A stretch of DNA of 64,000 nt from Oasisia sp. SBJ-2009 (lineage: Eukaryota; Annelida; Polychaeta; Sabellida; Siboglinidae), in NCBI GenBank assembly GCA_964017155.1, contig OZ024865.1, positions 41,784,200 through 41,848,199 of the forward strand, read 5' to 3'. The translations under genes and the position numbers were made by a program. Below the pieces are notes generated by a model. That model saw nothing but the letters and a program-made list of their open reading frames with translations, ran no database searches and was not told the origin of the DNA. How positions within the stretch are numbered: the first letter of the stretch is position 1; each line of letters begins with the position of its first letter. Below, in pieces: positions 1 through 15,584 of this stretch.

Positions 1-334
1 CAGACCAGCAGAAAGCCAGACACGCACATATAGTAATCAAGAGATACATACACATTTGCGTGTACATGTGCGTGTGCGTGTGTGTATACTGTATTTTTCT
101 CTTGCGTTCTTAACACACCGCCTCGTCTGCGTGCGACAGTAACCCGACCTCGCCACTTCCCGCCGCGCCCAGGCACGCTGTAATTACACTTCGGCGTATT
201 CCAACTTTTTCTATAACTACTCAGGTATTTATTTAGAATATCTGCAGCAATGTGGGGTCTGCGAAATTGCCTATTACTCCGCCTAATCTGCAGCTATACT
301 CGAAGACTGCTGCTCTACTAAACCAGCAAACGTG

Positions 335-500
335 GAGCGCAGTGGCTCAATGATTAGCACGTCGAAATCTTAATCAAGATAACCCTTGTTCGAATGATGT
401 GCTGCCGTGTCGAAGTTCGTTCATCCTACGTTGCTCCATATCACTCAGCTGAATATGAGTGAATCGTTGTGGGTAGCGATGGCTGTTTATAGACGAATAG
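335..500 (+). mobile_element. diverged tRNA-derived SINE copy
   Basis: An A-box-like segment (TGGCTCAATGATTAGCA, 343-359) is followed about 28 bp later by a B-box-like TGTTCGAAT (387-395), the spacing of a Pol III tRNA-type promoter. The body at 431-465 (TTGCTCCA..TCACTCAGCTG..) matches the body of the better copy at 41629-41866. The 3' part is too decayed to place. It is a remnant, not a functional tRNA: the stems do not pair well. Confidence 0.45.
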
Positions 501-1869
501 TCTTCCCGCATTCCTTGATGTATGGCTGAATATTTCTCAGATAAATCGAGATTGTATTCGATTGCGTCGTAAGGATTGTACACTGCAGTATAAGTATTTA
601 CATTTATCTTTTTACTATACGACACCCCACCCTGAAAATAGCAAGATTTGACAAGACCAGCGAACGAAGCAAATATATATGGCAAGTGTGCAAGGACGCT
701 TTATATATCAATATTTGTACAAATCCATCCTACTAACACCCACCCAATCAGCAAACCAATGTATTTCAATAATTGGTGTGGTCTTCCGTCAGAATGAATA
801 CTTTCTAACGGCCATCTGAACAAGACAGTGTTTTCTTCGTCTCAACCCGATGAAGACGATGATTTTGGAACAACCACATAGGTATGATACCAAAGCCCTG
901 TTGTTGAATCAGCAACGTTTGTAACTTACTTTTCAATCTGACTTGTTCACGGGCCCACCAACGTCCCGAGGTGTCGCTGAATCAGTGACGTATTGAATTG
1001 ACTCTCCCTTCAATCTTACTTATTTAGGGCACAGACCACTGTTGATTTTCCCATTGGCGGCCATGTTAACGTTTTGTCAGATTATAAGAGAACTGGACCT
1101 GAGAATGTTTTTAAATTATTTTAAAACAGTCACTGCAGTCATGTCACTGATATGCTGATTAAATTTCGTCAAAAAAGCTTATTTCAGGCTCTCGTAAAAT
1201 GCATGCATGTGTACTGCCCCTCAAAATTCACCAAACTGAGCACGCTTTTCTGCATCCGCAGGGTCATGTAAGAAAAATGGCTAAAAATGACTACGCCAAC
1301 TACACTCTGCCTAACATACGTCATTGCAACGAACCTACTAGTATACCGTCCTACTGTACTGATATCACATACAAAGAATTTTTCTAAATGTCCAATGACA
1401 CAATTATTAAGGTACTACATTCGTATGGGTTGGCCTTAGCGGCTCCAGCGAGAATCAAGGCACGAGTATGTCAGAGCCCTGCACCTACGGTGGTCAAGAT
1501 TCTGACCTCGGTCCATCTTTAGCTGACCATCGTTGTAAATATTACCTACCGCCTGCTCATAGATGTTTACCATCTTTTTCAGTGTCCACCTCAATACTTA
1601 ATGGGCAAGCTTATTAGACGGTAGCCTCATGATATGTCAAAACCGTTCTTGTTCCGAAAGTCTCAACAAACTAATGGCATTCTTTTGTGGAAATATCGTT
1701 GACTCGTAAAAGGAAATTCGCTTCGTCGGTTTTCTCGTCAACGCAAATGTAAACCCCCGCAAACACATTCCGACCTTTCGTAGATAAATAGTCCGTGAGT
1801 CAGAGACATGTGTCCCTTAGGTGGCAGAGCCGACCACAATGATCGTGTCCTGCCCGTGGAACTGTTCGT
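501..1869. other. unique non-coding stretch
   Basis: Mixed-composition sequence with only short open frames on either strand. No splice-bounded coding segment, RNA gene or recognisable element was found. It ends where the CTGA microsatellite begins. Confidence 0.5.
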
Positions 1870-3398
1870 TGACTGACTGACTGACTGACTGACTGACTGA
1901 CTGACTGACTGACTGACTGACTGACTGACTGACTGACTGACTGACTGACTGACTGACTGACTGACTGACTGACTGACTGACTGACTGACTGACTGACTGA
2001 CTCACTGACTGACTGACTCACTGACTGACTCACTGACTGACTGACTCACTGACTGACTCACTGACTCACTGACTCACTGACTGACTCACTGACTCACTGA
2101 CTCACTGACTCACTGACTCACTGACTCACTGACTCACTGACTCACTGACTCACTGACTCGCTGACTGACTCGCTGACTGACTCGCTGACTGACTCGCTGA
2201 CTGACTCGCTGACTGACTCGCTGACTGACTCGCTGACTGACTCGCTGACTGACTCGCTGACTGACTGACTGACTGACTCGCTGACTGACTGACTGACTGA
2301 CTGACTGACTGACTGACTGACTGACTGACTGACTGACTGACTGACTGACTGACTGACTGACTGACTGACTGACTGACTGACTGACTGACTGACTGACTGA
2401 CTGACTGACTGACTGACTGACTGACTGACTGACTGACTGACTGACTGACTGACTGACTGACTGACTGACTGACTGACTGACTGACTGACTGACTGACTGA
2501 CTGACTGACTGACTGACTGACTGACTGACTGACTGACTGACTGACTGACTGACTGACTGACTGACTGACTGACTGACTGACTGACTGACTGACTGACTGA
2601 CTGACTGACTGACTGACTGACTGACTGACTGACTGACTGACTGACTGACTGACTGACTGACTGACTGACTGACTGACTGACTGACTGACTGACTGACTGG
2701 ATGACTGGATGACTGGATGACTGGATGACTGGATGACTGGATGACTGGATGACTGGATGGCTGGATGGCTGGATGGCTGGATGGCTGAATGGCTGAATGG
2801 CTGAATGGCTGAATGACTGAATGACTGAATGACTGAATGACTGAATGAATGAATGAATGAATGAATGAATGAATGAATGACTGAATGAATGACTGAATGA
2901 CTGAATGACTGAATGACTGAATGACTGAATGACTGAATGACTGAATGACTGAATGACTGAATGACTGAATGACTGAATGACTGAATGACTGAATGACTGA
3001 ATGACTGAATGACTGAATGACTGAATGACTGAATGACTGAATGACTGAATGACTGAATGACTGAATGACTGAATGACTGAATGACTGAATGACTGAATGA
3101 CTGAATGACTGAATGACTGAATGACTGAATGACTGAATGACTGAATGACTGAATGACTGAATGACTGAATGACTGAATGACTGAATGACTGAATGACTGA
3201 ATGACTGAATGACTGAATGACTGAATGACTGAATGACTGAATGACTGAATGACTGACTGACTGACTGACTGACTGACTGAATGAATGAATGAATGAATGA
3301 ATGAATGAATGAATGAATGAATGAATGAATGAATGAATGAATGAATGAATGAATGAATGAATGAATGAATGAATGAATGAATGAATGAATGAATGAAT
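1870..3398. repeat. compound (CTGA)n / (GAATGACT)n / (GAAT)n microsatellite, 1.5 kb
   Basis: The block is layered: pure ACTG (1870-2001); ACTG mixed with ACTC variants (to about 2158); a 12-bp unit CTCGCTGACTGA (2159-2280); about 104 pure CTGA units (2281-2698); GGATGACT, GGATGGCT and GAATGGCT octamers (2699-2816); mostly GAATGACT octamers (2881-3253); a short ACTG patch; and pure GAAT (3281-3398). The unit has no stop codon in several frames, so long Ser/Gln/Val and His/Ser/Phe/Ile frames arise by chance. The right edge abuts the 3' end of a LINE remnant on the minus strand, so GAAT is probably the original tail and the other blocks are derivatives. Confidence 0.95.
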
Positions 3399-3807
3399 AT
3401 TTAAAATGAATGAATATTTATTTTTTGGAATCGTACAAAGCACATACGCAAACAGTATGTTTAAACTACAAATGTCAAAATCAATTATATAATGTACGAT
3501 TCCGGGCAGACAGCGGAGCCAATTAAGGCTGTTACCAGTTTGTTTATGTAATAATAATTATTATGAAACCATTTATCATAAATTAAACTGGTCGCTGCCG
3601 ACCCTACCATAGCTGTATAAACAATAATGTTATAATAATACTGTCACGTGTAATACATACTTATAGTTTTTATAATTGATCAGATGTGTAAAACGTAACA
3701 ATAATATTCAATAATAAATGTTCAATAGACACGTATAGCAAACGTGTTGTAATACCAACTACCGGCAATGACAAGGATATAATTACATACATATATGAAC
3801 AGGCATT
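3399..3807 (-). mobile_element. probable 3' UTR of LINE remnant
   Basis: Read on the minus strand, this A/T-rich segment follows the LINE stop codon, ends with an AATAAATATTCA-type stretch and runs straight into the (ATTC)n array. That arrangement, UTR then tetranucleotide tail, is typical of L2/CR1-group retrotransposons. The assignment rests on position and on the C-terminal fragment next to it. Confidence 0.4.
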
Positions 3808-4050
3808 TTATATTGAATAAGCTTCAGCTAGCTCTTCATACCCTTTTACAACAATTGCTTTTAGTGATACTCCTACTGCAAAACTTTTTATGCTTTTTTT
3901 TGCTGGATGGTAAGCGGAATTTCGTTCCATATCAATGGACCTTGACTTAGGAACTGCCGACGACTAATCACCAACGAATCGTGGCTTACAGTTGCGTTTC
4001 GCACTGGGAAGGCAATGGCGTCTACTGAAGGGTCAACGTTCTTTCCTCCA
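3808..4050 (-). pseudogene. non-LTR retrotransposon ORF2 C-terminal fragment
   Basis: The minus-strand translation contains RRQFLSQGPLIWNEIPLTIQ. This fits the conserved C-terminal motif of CR1/L2/Rex-type reverse transcriptases (F.x.GP.lWN.lP..i). A frameshift lies near 3890. After it the frame continues SFAVGVSLKAIVV..GYEELA and stops at 3808, as in the family's usual short tail after the WN.lP motif. The upstream reverse transcriptase is missing, as in a typical 5'-truncated copy. Confidence 0.5.
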
Positions 4051-6244
4051 CACACACACAAAAACACGTGTAATTGTTTTCTTTGAGCTAGCTTTGCTTT
4101 GCCACCGAGTCCCGTCTCTTGTGGCCCGGCCAATCAACATCGCAGGCGACGACTGCTGCCCGACGCTCAAATTGTTGGCCAAGATGGCGCTGGAGCGTCT
4201 GAACACACGATCGACGCGTTATCGGGCTCAGCGGCGAATTGGACATTCTGTCTAGGATACACATCCTCGCAAACCAGAATTGTTTGTCTACTAGCATTGC
4301 CAGATCCCGTAGGCAATTTTTTTTAGTCGAACAGGCAATTAATTTCGCCAGTCGGATTGAATCAGCCGTGAGATCATTTTTAAATTGGATATATTTGTCT
4401 AAGAATAGTGGGGGGGGGGTAAACAAAAGAAAGAATACGAAACAGAAACCAAGGAAATGCATCAGGGCCCGTCCGACACTTGCCATCCAAAGAACAGAAA
4501 AGGAGAAACACCACACCCGTCGCTTACGAGTAACGAAAACGCGTTATTCCGCGAGCCTCTTGCACGACCGCCTGCGTGAAATGAGCCGAATTATTACGGT
4601 CATAACGCTGTTTCCGTCGGCCGAATAACTACGACTCCGCCTCGGCGTGTACGCGTCGAGAATCCCGATAAATCGCCCTCTGGCATTATTGATAAGCCTA
4701 AACGATAATCGATATGATCACACCGTTTACGCTGGGCGTCCGGTCTCGGCTTTGACGTTCCACGTTTCGATCGCCGGACTGTCAACTGGCCAGCGCTAAT
4801 GCCCACAGGCGGCGCCTCAATGACGTCGAACGTAGCAATTGAGCGGCCATTAGTACTACAGATAATCGTCATTCGATGCCTAATAGTCGTTCTGGCGCCG
4901 GTCGCAAGAGGACGCAACGAGAGCGATCGATGACGCGGAAAAAACGCCGGAACGATTCGTTGAAAGCGCTCGGCGGAGTTGGCGCGATTTGACCAGGATT
5001 ATGGACAGGAACCTTTTATCCAACAGTTGAACACAATCAATCACTTAATTAAACAATACATAGTTTGTACTTCTGACAATCCGCAAATTCCACAATTATA
5101 AAACTACGACTATGTATATATCACCACCCATAAATGTCGGCAGCATTAAGACAAATCTTATGCAATATGTGTGTTAATTTTAGACACTCGCTTCTAAAAT
5201 AAACTGGTTTTCCAATTCAATTTATATGCAGAGCCTTAAATAACCATTAACATAAACACACATTAAAAAAGTGGAGTTATATGTATTACAATAATAAGCA
5301 AGTGCTATTATATGACGGTATTAATGTGTTAGCAAAAGATATATCCTTTTAAGCGACTATATCTCTCAGTATTCTGTCACCAACGGCTATTGTTAAGTTT
5401 AATTTGCTGCTATTTTATGTAATATAACGATATGATGCTGGTCATAGAAGCACACAGACAATACTCTTCTGATATTCTAATATACACGCATAAATCAGGA
5501 ACTCATTGGAACACCAAAACATTGCTTTAAATCATATACCCATCTCACAATCTGCCTACAATGCCCTCGCACTGTGAACCTGGCAATACGTGCCGCCGGT
5601 TTTGCCTTATCCAACTGAACGAAACTGTGTCAACATTCCGATAAACGATGTCAAGTTATGCAGCTTAGCCAGCCACACCCGGACTTTCAAATAAAGAACG
5701 AATGTAACAAGAAATGCGTTAAAATACGTTGTATCACAAATCTGCATTTGCTCAACAATAATTACGCAATTGTGTTATTCTGCTTTCACTTTTGATGTTG
5801 GTTTTTCGGGCGTCAACAAAGCAGAAGGAAGAATGTTAACAAGCAGCATTGTGATTACTCCTATTATTTTCGAACTGCACAGAATCTGTCTGTGTGCAAC
5901 TTATACCAAGAACAAGACACATGATCGTTTCTCAAATACTGTTTTCGGAAAACTCAAGTTTTTCCGGTTGGGTTTTTACGCATTTAATCAAGAGTGGCTT
6001 TCATCGTGTTGAAATAAGATAAGTGAATGTTGATTAACTTACAATATATGCATAATTGTTGATACCAAGATGTTTGCTGCCGTTGACATTATTTCCATGT
6101 CTTCAACTCACATACGCACTTGCTTTTTTAGATATGAGATTCGAAGAAAACCAGCCACACACTGTCATTTATGTCGGTCAAAGTATTTGTACACAAACAT
6201 GCAGTCGCATTCGATCAGACGGGCAAAAACCTGGGCGAATGCAC
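4051..6244. other. unique non-coding stretch with CpG-rich patch
   Basis: No coding exon is supported. A ten-base G run lies at 4410-4419. The part at about 4560-5000 is more GC/CpG-rich and carries several homeodomain-like TAAT/ATTA cores (for example around 4690-4715 and 4850-4885). It resembles a regulatory region more than a gene, but nothing here proves function. From 5000 to 6244 it is A/T-rich with nothing recognisable. Confidence 0.4.
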
Positions 6245-6293
6245 ATACACGCACGCGCGAACCCACCCACCCACCCATCCATCCATCCACACA

Positions 6294-6356
<63 letters not shown>

Positions 6357-6436
6357 ATCCACCCATCCACCCACCCACCCACCCACCCATCCACCCACTC
6401 ACCCACCCACCCACCCACCCATCCACCTACCCACAT
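6245..6436. repeat. compound (CCCA)/(ACGC)/(AC)/(CCAC) microsatellite
   Basis: CCCACCCA units, then ACGC units, then a pure AC tract (about 6325-6353), then CCCACCCAT-type units. The minus strand carries many GGGTGGG runs, which are candidate G-quadruplexes. Open frames here (Thr/His-rich on one strand, Val/Cys/Gly/Trp-rich on the other) are repeat artefacts. Confidence 0.93.
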
Positions 6437-6930
6437 TCACTACAACAAACAAAACAACGCACATCCCAAAATCAACGGCACTCCAATTTAACAAGTCAGT
6501 GTGGCAATTTAACATCTTACGAGATCTTCTTCGTTTACGTCCACCTCCTCACCCATTACCGCCGCCACGCACGCGTGTCCGCACGGCGGGGCTGTCTCGC
6601 GTTTACGCACAGGTGCCTCCCGTCGGCCAACATGAGCGCAGATCAATACGTGACCCGCTGCTAGTTATACTTATTGATCGGGTCAAGCACCCAGCAGCCG
6701 TCGTTAGATCGCCGTTGTACTGACAGAAGGAGCTCATCGCATCGCCTGACGCTCCCGATGCCCCGATGTCAACAATTAGAATGTCGGCCTTGGACCGGAC
6801 GACGGTCGTTGAGAGAGTCGGACCAACATTCCCCGGGTCGATTCCGCCGTGATGGCCGAGGTGTGTTCATTAGGCGCCATGTAGGCGTGGGGCACGGGAA
6901 TTATAGTGATTTACCACATTTAGTCATGAC
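6437..6930. other. unique non-coding stretch, CpG-rich
   Basis: GC-rich interval between two microsatellites. Frames through it are continuations of repeat frames and have no recognisable domain. No motif assigns a function. Confidence 0.4.
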
Positions 6931-9448
<2,518 letters not shown>

Positions 9449-9591
9449 TAGAGTTGCCATATAATAAACTTGTCTATATTATATTATCTTTAAATACAGA
9501 ATATTCCGTATTTATGAGATCAATATTGCTTCCTAAATAAAGACAACGGGGGTCCGTTTCGTATTTTTCCGTTCGGAAGATGGCAACCCTA
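9449..9591. mobile_element. short TIR element (MITE-like) with TA flanks
   Basis: Ends are GAGTTGCCAT (9451-9460) and ATGGCAACCC (9580-9589), inverted repeats that match at 9 of 10 positions. Each is flanked outside by TA (9449-9450 and 9590-9591), the target duplication of Tc1/mariner-type insertion. The interior has an imperfect 22-bp palindrome with AAATACAGAATATTCCG at its core (about 9493-9514) and no coding capacity. The length (about 140 bp) and structure suit a non-autonomous DNA transposon. Confidence 0.5.
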
Positions 9592-10197
9592 GCATTGGTG
9601 TACCGAGTTATTTTATTATTCCACTTTGGACCATCTTAACTTCAACTACCATCTAACACGTGTTATAGGATTCCGAATACCGACGAAGACCCTACATTTT
9701 TGGGTCGTATCCGTTCCTTGAAACGTCGATAGCGTCCAGGAGTTAGCCTATGTTGACCTTTAGCGCTAGGCGATGACATCTCGTTTCTGACCCCGGCCAG
9801 CTCGCTACGAGAGAAAGGCCAAGTCGCTCAATGCGTCTTTGAAAGCAATCAATCGCTAGTACTTAGTTAGCCGCTGTGGCGCCGTGGGTCGGCACAGATA
9901 CTTCCGCTGCGCTGATGGTATTAGTGGAAACGCACCCAGGGGACGGACACGGTAGGGATGAACGAGGGTGTGTCACGTGGCATATCCCATCGGACATCGT
10001 TTCACAGATAAGTGTTCTCTTTGTTGTGAAAACCGTGAAAAACGCGAATCAATATGAGAACCGGTAGCGATTCTGAAATCCCTGCGACGATTTCCAGACG
10101 GAACAAATGGGTGTGGGCAGTGGACCGTGACCGTGACAGCACTGCGTGGCCAGCGGACCGTGACCGTGACAGCACTACGTAGATGGAGTTGTGTGTA
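9592..10197. other. unique stretch with a small tandem duplication
   Basis: No gene seen. A unit of about 33 bp containing GGACCGTGACCGTGACAGCA occurs twice in tandem at about 10120-10183. Confidence 0.45.
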
Positions 10198-10335
10198 GCG
10201 CCGCGGCTCAGTGACCGAAACATTGCACCCTAAATCCAGAAATCGAAACCCTGGATCGAGTCGTGTGAAGTCTTGTCGAAAATGTATTCACTCTACGTTC
10301 GAATAGTTCACTTAAATGGATGACCCGGTACAGTG
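10198..10335 (+). mobile_element. diverged tRNA-derived SINE copy
   Basis: A-box-like GCGGCTCAGTGACCGAAAC begins near 10203 and B-box-like CTGGATCGAGTC lies at 10251-10262. The following body (TTCACTTAAATGGATGACCC, 10307 on) aligns loosely with the SINE body at 41629-41866. It is heavily mutated. Confidence 0.4.
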
Positions 10336-10582
10336 TTGTACATTTACGAACGAGTGGTCTTCGCGTAATAATTGCACTTTTAGCTGAAGTCGACGTGGTT
10401 TTCAATTGAAAGGGAATACAGCGTGAAGCACAATATAGGAACTTACTTTTGCTCCTTTACTCTTTCGCCATCTAGTGACTATCGTCTAAAATATTCCCTG
10501 ATAGCTAATGAAACATCACGAACGGGAAATGTATAACAAGAATAACAATTAAAAATAACAATTAAAATATCCATAAAAATCC
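10336..10582. other. unique non-coding stretch
   Basis: Short interval between a SINE remnant and an AT array. No feature recognised. Confidence 0.4.
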
Positions 10583-11636
<1,054 letters not shown>

Positions 11637-11892
11637 ACACACGCGCACGCACGCACGCACGCACACGCGCACGCACGCACACGCGCACGCACACGCACAC
11701 GCACACGCACACGCACACGCACACGCAAACGCACACGCACACGCACACGCACACGCACACGCACACGCACACGCACACGCACACGCACACGCACACCCAC
11801 ACGCACACGCACACGCACACGCACACGCACACGCACACGCACACGCACACGCACACGCAAACGCACACACACACACACACACACACTCACAT

Positions 11893-11964
<72 letters not shown>

Positions 11965-12132
11965 ACACACGCACACACGCACACGCACACGCACACGCAC
12001 ACGCACACGCACACGCACACGCACACGCACACGCACACGCACACGCACACGCACACGCACACGCACACGCACACGCACACGCACACGCACACGCACACGC
12101 ACACGCACACGCACACGCACCCACCCACCCAT
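11637..12132. repeat. compound (ACGC)/(CACACG)/(AC)/(AT)/(ACACGC) microsatellite
   Basis: Two CACACG hexamer arrays (about 11680-11866 and 11972-12120) flank an AC tract and a pure AT tract (11899-11961). Rare single-base variants interrupt the left hexamer array. Almost the whole block alternates purine and pyrimidine. Confidence 0.97.
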
Positions 12133-13661
12133 TCCTTCATTCGCTTAATAACAGACACGAGCACCTGTCAACTCGTTCACACTAACACACAAGCGCGCTG
12201 TGCTCGTCCATGTTGTACGCCGAGACAGCTGCGAGGACATAGCGACCAGCGACGGACGTGACAATAGATCGAGTTGACGCCGTCGCACTGATGGAAACTA
12301 ACATCGCAGATGGTGAAGCTACGTTCGTCTTCTGACGACAGATTCTGTCGCGATGTCCTCATCCGCATTTTTTAACCATCACCTCTCGTGAGGTCCGTAC
12401 TGACAAGAGGTCGTTAACTTGTCCTCACGGCTCTTGTACGCTGGTGCGAACGCAAACTAGGCCGAATACCTCTTGTCAATCGTGTCCTGTGGCTCTGTTG
12501 GAGTGCCTTTTACAATGTACACGCTGTTTGAGTCAGACCACATTTGCATTTTCCATAGGCGACCATTATAACGTGTCCTTTATTTCCTACTAATCTTGAT
12601 GTTATTGACAATATTCCACATATTTACCCTCCATAGACAGAGGTTAAATGAAAAATTAGTGAACTTTTAATACCTCAGGCTCCCACAAACTTCTTTCAAA
12701 CCTTATACCCCTCCATTTCTGCTTGAGCCACCCACGGATTGCCCCTGGTTACATCACCAAGCAAATTGACAACTGTATTAATATGCAAAAATGCATATGC
12801 AGACTGACAGCTGTCATAATTTGACAGCTCTGATGCCACGCTGCACAAAAACATCATTTCTACTCACTCCACACTACATATGTGCTCACAGTAATTCAGA
12901 CAACCTGCATAATGCTGTTTTTATAGGGTACTCTTTGTATGAACACCATATTGTGGTCTTAAATATGTTAAACATTACGTGGATGTATAGAGCCTTGGTA
13001 GGGTTTGCTACACGCTTTGCAGAGGGTTTTGGGTGTAGCCATGTGTTAAACACGTAGACAAAGGCAGTGTACGTGGTTTGTACGTATGTGGGTTTTGATA
13101 CAAGCAGCGGCAGACCTGACTTGCACTATGCGTACAGTGACGCGGTGACATACACAATGCGGTGTTTATACACCATTAATGCGTAGACAATTTACATAAT
13201 ATCCTATAGCAACACACCCCTTCAAGTCACTTGGGTTCTGGCGATTTAGGACTTAGTAGGGATACAAAGAGTTGGGTTTCTATTCTACTTGACTTAAACG
13301 CAAACAGAGTAGTTGTATTTTGGCAGAGTTATACATTGCGAAATAAACTGATACAACAGCATCAACTATGGAGTGGAACACATGTGAATGCACATTGACG
13401 TTGTTGGGGGTATAAGAAAAGGGTAGAGCAATGGGTAAACACACTGGCTTTCAAAACCCACGTTTCCAGGTACTTTCAGTAGTTTTGAAAGCCATTCTTA
13501 TGGCTAGTTATATATGGCATATAAATGGCAAATGTGGCATTTTTAAAACGTCACGTCTTAAGATTAGTTGGACATTGCAAATTGCGAGACCAATGCACGG
13601 GTCTTACAGAAATGACGTAACCGTCGCATTACGTCATTTCCGTACATTTTGATCAGTTCAG
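12133..13661. other. unique non-coding stretch before candidate exon
   Basis: No recognised gene. A palindromic TATGCAAAAATGCATA lies near 12782, followed by paired GACAGCT motifs (about 12806-12830). It could be the intron or upstream flank of the candidate exon at 13662-13793. Confidence 0.4.
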
Positions 13662-13793
13662 AGGGAAGTATCTCCCTGGTTCCCTGCAACGACGAGACAC
13701 AGTTATGGATTAACCCGGACAACGACTGCAATGTGACCATCGAAGGACACGTTCAGTGCATGTGGAACAAGTCGAACATTTCACATCGACGTG
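13662..13793 (+). CDS. candidate internal exon, secreted or extracellular cysteine-containing segment
   Basis: An open segment of 44 codons is bounded by an AG acceptor (13660-13661) and a good donor G|GTAAGC (13794 on). With these edges both introns are phase 1, the usual symmetry of shuffled extracellular modules. The peptide includes LVPCNDETQLWINPDNDCNV and later HVQCMWNKSNISH. It has three cysteines and three N-glycosylation sequons (NVT, NKS, NIS). The QLW triplet after a PC motif faintly recalls QxW lectin repeats, but that is only a resemblance. No neighbouring exon was found, so the gene is unidentified. The open frame could also be chance. Confidence 0.35.
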
Positions 13794-13975
13794 GTAAGCA
13801 GACACGTAATTGAAGTTTGACTTTCCCATACATGAAATGACAACGCAAACGCGGATAACAGCCTCAGTGCTGAAACATTGTCATCACAGCCATTATACCT
13901 ATAAATCAATTTACCAAAGAGTAAAGGATGTGCATATCTTTATAAATATAGTATATGACGCGGATAGTTGACAAT

Positions 13976-14280
13976 TATATATTCTCCCCTCCTCGTCGTC
14001 TCTTCCTGTTTTCATTACTCCATTTTCCCTGTATACTTGTTTCAATGTCCTTTCTCTTTTTCATCTCCCTTTCTTCCATATCTCCTTCAAAATCCCTTCG
14101 TCTCTCCCTATCGCCCTCTGTCCCTTCTATCCAAATTTCCCTATCTAGCTCTCCCTCCCCTTAGCCTTAATACCATATCCCCCAAACCCTCTCTTCGCCC
14201 GCCCGCCCGCCCTCCCTTCCTCCTTCCATCCTCCCTTCTCCCCTCCGTATCTCTTCCATAATCTACCCCCAGCTTCCTTT
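13976..14280 (+). repeat. irregular polypyrimidine tract
   Basis: About 300 bp that is overwhelmingly C and T on the plus strand, with no fixed unit apart from CCCG near 14200-14212. It could be decayed microsatellite or an intronic pyrimidine-rich region. A CCCCCAG near its end could serve as a splice acceptor. Confidence 0.7.
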
Positions 14281-15289
14281 CATGATAAGTAATCCCACAT
14301 CAAAGCGACCAGGTGAAGACACCATCAGTCGTCACGCATGTATCAAGGAGCAGTCCGACCGATGTCGATCCCCGGTGTTAGTCCGAGCAGTGACTGCCGC
14401 CAAGGTCACGTAGCCAGCTAGAACTAACATAAACACGGCCACATGTTAACGCCTGTAGCCACTGTAGCGGCGAGCGTACTACATCGCACACGTGTTATCA
14501 CGCCAATCAATTCCCAGCTCCGCTTTGATTCCAACCACGATGACGCTACGTGTGTATTTCTAGTGGTCGCCTGTTGAAGACGTTACTAATCATATACATG
14601 ATTAGCTTTGGCGCCAGATCCACAATTATTCATGGCGTTTTTCGATTCGTATGACATCGTGATCATTGACTTAGCATAGCAGTAGTAAGACTGTAGTAAT
14701 TCAAGCTAACAGTAGTGGCAATAGTCATAACGTATAAATAAATATATTTATTTTATCTATAGGTAAAATGAAATAAAATCATCGGAATATGATAGCAAAA
14801 TGTTACCTTAAAATAAACTCAATGCAATATAACATAATAAATTATATATTGCTTAAATTAGTCACTGTAACATAGCAATATTGGCACAAATTGTTTCCAC
14901 TTTACAACGTAACTGGATGTTGTAAAAAGTAAGTTGTATGCTACAACGTACCGTTAACTGACTGGATATTAGTTAACTGCAACTTGTAGTTAATCACTCA
15001 CTAGGACTGTTCAGACTTTTTTTACAATGTTCGCCCTCTATCTAACACCGTCTCGAGTTCTCGGACAAACCGTCAGGCAAGCTTCTATTAATGACGATTC
15101 GTACACAACTATTGACCACATCATCGGATAACAAAAGTACGAATTGAAACTTTTAGTCTCTCTTACCTTCGAAACACTACCAACTTAGGTTGTTGAGTAT
15201 TTAAATGATTTGTTAGTCATTTGAAGGTATTGGTGACTTCACATTGAAATCACGTACTACGTTTCACATGTATTCGAGGACATTGGCCA
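14281..15289. other. unique stretch with a homeodomain-like palindrome
   Basis: A perfect inverted repeat CTAATCAT-ATAC-ATGATTAG lies near 14588-14607, within a GC-balanced patch (14490-14690). An open segment after the polypyrimidine tract (about 14275-14413) lacks a downstream donor and is not called. The rest is A/T-rich with no feature. Confidence 0.4.
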
Positions 15290-15584
15290 TATGGCGACCA
15301 GTATATATCTGACATATTTCCCCGGCTTTAAAGAGATTCAAAGCGACATGCAGCACTCTCGACTTCGCTTTGAAGCATTCAGCCACGCTGCAAATACTAC
15401 CCGAAATATCTATATACATATATCCACCACTGTCTTTCACCAGCTGTTCATTCATGCAACTGAATGAACTGAAATACAGTGTAGATCAAAGAAACGTGCC
15501 GACTAATTCGGATCAGGAGCGATCGGATTCGAACACGAAATCTATCTAGACTTTGGATGCTCCATTCATCATGACACCGCGCCC
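15290..15584 (-). mobile_element. near full-length tRNA-derived SINE
   Basis: On the minus strand the head starts GCGCGGTGTCATGATGAATG (A-box region). The B-box GTGTTCGAATCC lies at 15525-15536. It is followed by the body shared with other copies: TTCAGTTGCATGAATGA and GACAGTGGTGGATATATG, then CAGCGTGGCTGAATGCTTC. This is one of the two or three copies that keep both the head and most of the body. Confidence 0.65.

Noticed and set aside
2142..3443. 433-codon minus-strand open frame rich in Ser, Gln, Val and His, Phe, Ile
   Set aside because: It is the translation of CTGA/GAAT repeats, which lack stop codons in that frame; there is no non-repetitive domain.
14271..14413. Open segment after the polypyrimidine tract as a downstream exon of the 13662-13793 candidate
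   Set aside because: Joining at the CCCCCAG acceptor in the required phase leads to a stop after a few codons; the longer frame is out of phase.
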